From positions 1 to 32,860 of the forward strand of contig JAFMFM010000019.1 of the NCBI GenBank assembly GCA_017856115.1: a DNA stretch of 32,860 nucleotides, given 5' to 3'. The notes below the pieces were generated by a model that ran no database searches, was not told where the DNA came from, and saw nothing but the letters and a program-made list of their open reading frames with translations. Shown in pieces: positions 32,040 to 32,860 of the stretch. A program made the position numbers and the translations under genes. This DNA is from Actinomycetota bacterium (lineage in GTDB: Bacteria > Actinomycetota > Acidimicrobiia > Acidimicrobiales > Ilumatobacteraceae). The first letter of the stretch is position 1. Each line of letters starts with the position of its first letter.

Positions 32040-32429
32040 GTGCGTCGCTCCCGACTTTCCGTCGAACCCGACGGCGCGATTGCGCTGCACCTGTCCACCT
32101 CGGCGCGCTGGCTCGCCGTGCACGCGGCACGTACCCGGGTGATCGCCGCACGTGACGTGGTAGGTATGTGGCGAAGTGACTCAAGATCGGTGGGGCGGCG
32201 CCTGCGCTGGAAGATTGCGGGTACGGCGTTGTCGAGACAGCGAGCAATGGGATGGTTCAGTTGGATCGGACATCGCGGCCGATGGGCGTGGATTTGGCTC
32301 ACGCCGGGGCGGCAGGTGGTTGTCGTGGAAACTCGGCTCCGTCGGCCCGCACTCCTCGTGGTGCCGTTGGATTGGCTTGAATCATCGCAGGGCGAGGGCA
32401 TCCACCTCGAGCCATGGAATGTTTGTTAG
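32040..32429 (+). CDS. Hypothetical protein, small, basic and Trp/Arg-rich
   Basis: About 129 residues from a GTG start 15 bases after the aldolase stop. The pattern of short strands (DGAIALHLS, RQVVVVETRL, ALLVVPLDWLE) around a central Arg-rich stretch resembles small actinobacterial PH-like proteins, but I cannot confirm a family. No membrane segment or signal peptide is seen. Ends with the segment HLEPWNVC. Its reality is supported by the dense packing and lack of any better frame here. Confidence 0.5.
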   Translation: MRRSRLSVEPDGAIALHLSTSARWLAVHAARTRVIAARDVVGMWRSDSRSVGRRLRWKIAGTALSRQRAMGWFSWIGHRGRWAWIWLTPGRQVVVVETRLRRPALLVVPLDWLESSQGEGIHLEPWNVC

Positions 32430-32438
32430 GCACGGAGT

Positions 32439-32633
32439 ATGAAACCCGTCAAAATCCTCCAATTCACTACGCTGCTCGCAGCAGCGGCCAGCCTCGTCCT
32501 CAGCGTTTGGTTGTTCTTCGCCAACGATGGTTCGATGGACGACAAACTCAACGGCATCTTCGTCGGTACCTGGGTGCCGTCGATCCTGGCGCTCGGTGCG
32601 TTCCTCGTGGCCGCGCAACGAAACGGGAGTTGA
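32439..32633 (+). CDS. Small two-helix membrane protein
   Basis: A 64-residue protein with two hydrophobic helices, FTTLLAAAASLVLSVWLFFA and FVGTWVPSILALGAFLVAA, joined by the polar loop NDGSMDDKLNG. It ends AQRNGS. Likely a small inner-membrane protein of unknown function. The ATG is 9 bases after the preceding gene and its stop precedes the ATG of another small membrane protein by 1 base, which suggests a co-expressed pair. Confidence 0.6.
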   Translation: MKPVKILQFTTLLAAAASLVLSVWLFFANDGSMDDKLNGIFVGTWVPSILALGAFLVAAQRNGS

Positions 32634-32634
32634 G

Positions 32635-32760
32635 ATGAGTCAGGGAGCACTCTTCGGATTCGGGTGCGTCATCTTCTTCATCGTCGGCACGGGTGCGTTC
32701 CTGTATGCGATGATGTCGGTTCGTGAAGCCGCCGACCGCGAACGCGGCGTTTCAGGCTGA
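32635..32760 (+). CDS. Small single-helix membrane protein
   Basis: A 41-residue protein starting at the ATG one base after the previous stop (TGAGATG). One hydrophobic helix (LFGFGCVIFFIVGTGAFLYA) is followed by a charged tail SVREAADRERGVSG. The ribosome binding site would lie within the end of the previous gene (GGGAG). Function unknown; the tight coupling to the 64-residue protein makes a small two-component membrane complex plausible. Confidence 0.55.
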   Translation: MSQGALFGFGCVIFFIVGTGAFLYAMMSVREAADRERGVSG

Positions 32761-32775
32761 CGTCGCCACCACGCA

Positions 32776-32791
32776 CTGCGAGCACTCGCAG
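32776..32791. terminator. Hairpin between convergent small genes and tRNA-Gly
   Basis: Perfect 7-base inverted repeat CTGCGAG-CA-CTCGCAG, located between the stop at 32760 and the tRNA 3' end. No T-run follows on either strand, so termination is uncertain. Confidence 0.35.
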
Positions 32792-32803
32792 GGATAATAG
32801 AAG

Positions 32804-32860
<57 letters not shown>

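Overview
The window looks like chromosomal DNA from a high-GC actinobacterium. An acidimicrobial relative (Ilumatobacter-like) is my best guess. It rests on G+C-rich codon use with frequent GTG starts, many 4-base gene overlaps, an EthA-like Baeyer-Villiger monooxygenase, and a secreted beta-propeller protein that starts with a short Lys/Cys-rich domain. No rRNA or marker gene is present to prove the taxonomy.

Layout. (1) 41-5770, minus strand: a six-gene operon cysD-cysN-cysC followed by three tandem paralogous sulfotransferases. It makes PAPS and presumably spends it on sulfating something. (2) 5952-12240, plus strand: a BMP-type (nucleoside-like) ABC importer (lipoprotein, double ATPase, two permeases), followed by an inositol-monophosphatase-family enzyme and an SDR. 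(3) 12326-14569: a secreted NHL/beta-propeller protein. (4) 14661-16606: a tRNA-Val(UAC) gene, a membrane-anchored collagen-like protein, a second 28-bp copy of the tRNA 3' end (att-like) and an FN3-domain fragment; this looks like the scar of an integration. (5) 16617-18602, minus strand: BVMO plus TspO. (6) 18674-29186: a sulfur-oxidation locus. It holds a TSUP exporter with a DUF1634 partner, a GntR/UTRA regulator, a split YeeE/YedE importer, a persulfide dioxygenase-rhodanese, a fused FeS/NrfD subunit, a SoeA-like molybdoenzyme, a TorD-type chaperone and an FMN reductase. (7) 29206-31095, minus strand: SDR, PTPS and folE, the set expected for tetrahydrobiopterin synthesis. (8) 31131-32860: class I fructose-bisphosphate aldolase, three small unknown genes and the 3' part of a tRNA-Gly(UCC).

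How the parts fit. The sulfur locus can be read as a pathway: import of sulfane sulfur or thiosulfate (YeeE/YedE), oxidation of persulfide to sulfite (dioxygenase-rhodanese), then oxidation of sulfite to sulfate at the membrane (SoeA plus fused SoeBC, matured by TorD) or export (TSUP). A nearly identical 16-bp dyad (AAATGTCCGTACATTT) lies in both divergent promoter regions of this locus, so a shared regulon is likely. The sulfation operon at the left end uses sulfate in the opposite direction, for biosynthesis. No sulfite reductase or PAPS reductase is present beside cysDNC, which supports a dedicated sulfation role.

The most unusual items are the PAPS plus three-sulfotransferase operon, the BH4-type operon, the FeS-NrfD fusion, the shared dyad operator, and the tRNA-Val att-like duplication around a collagen-like gene. 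All functional calls come from reading motifs by eye; no database search was run.
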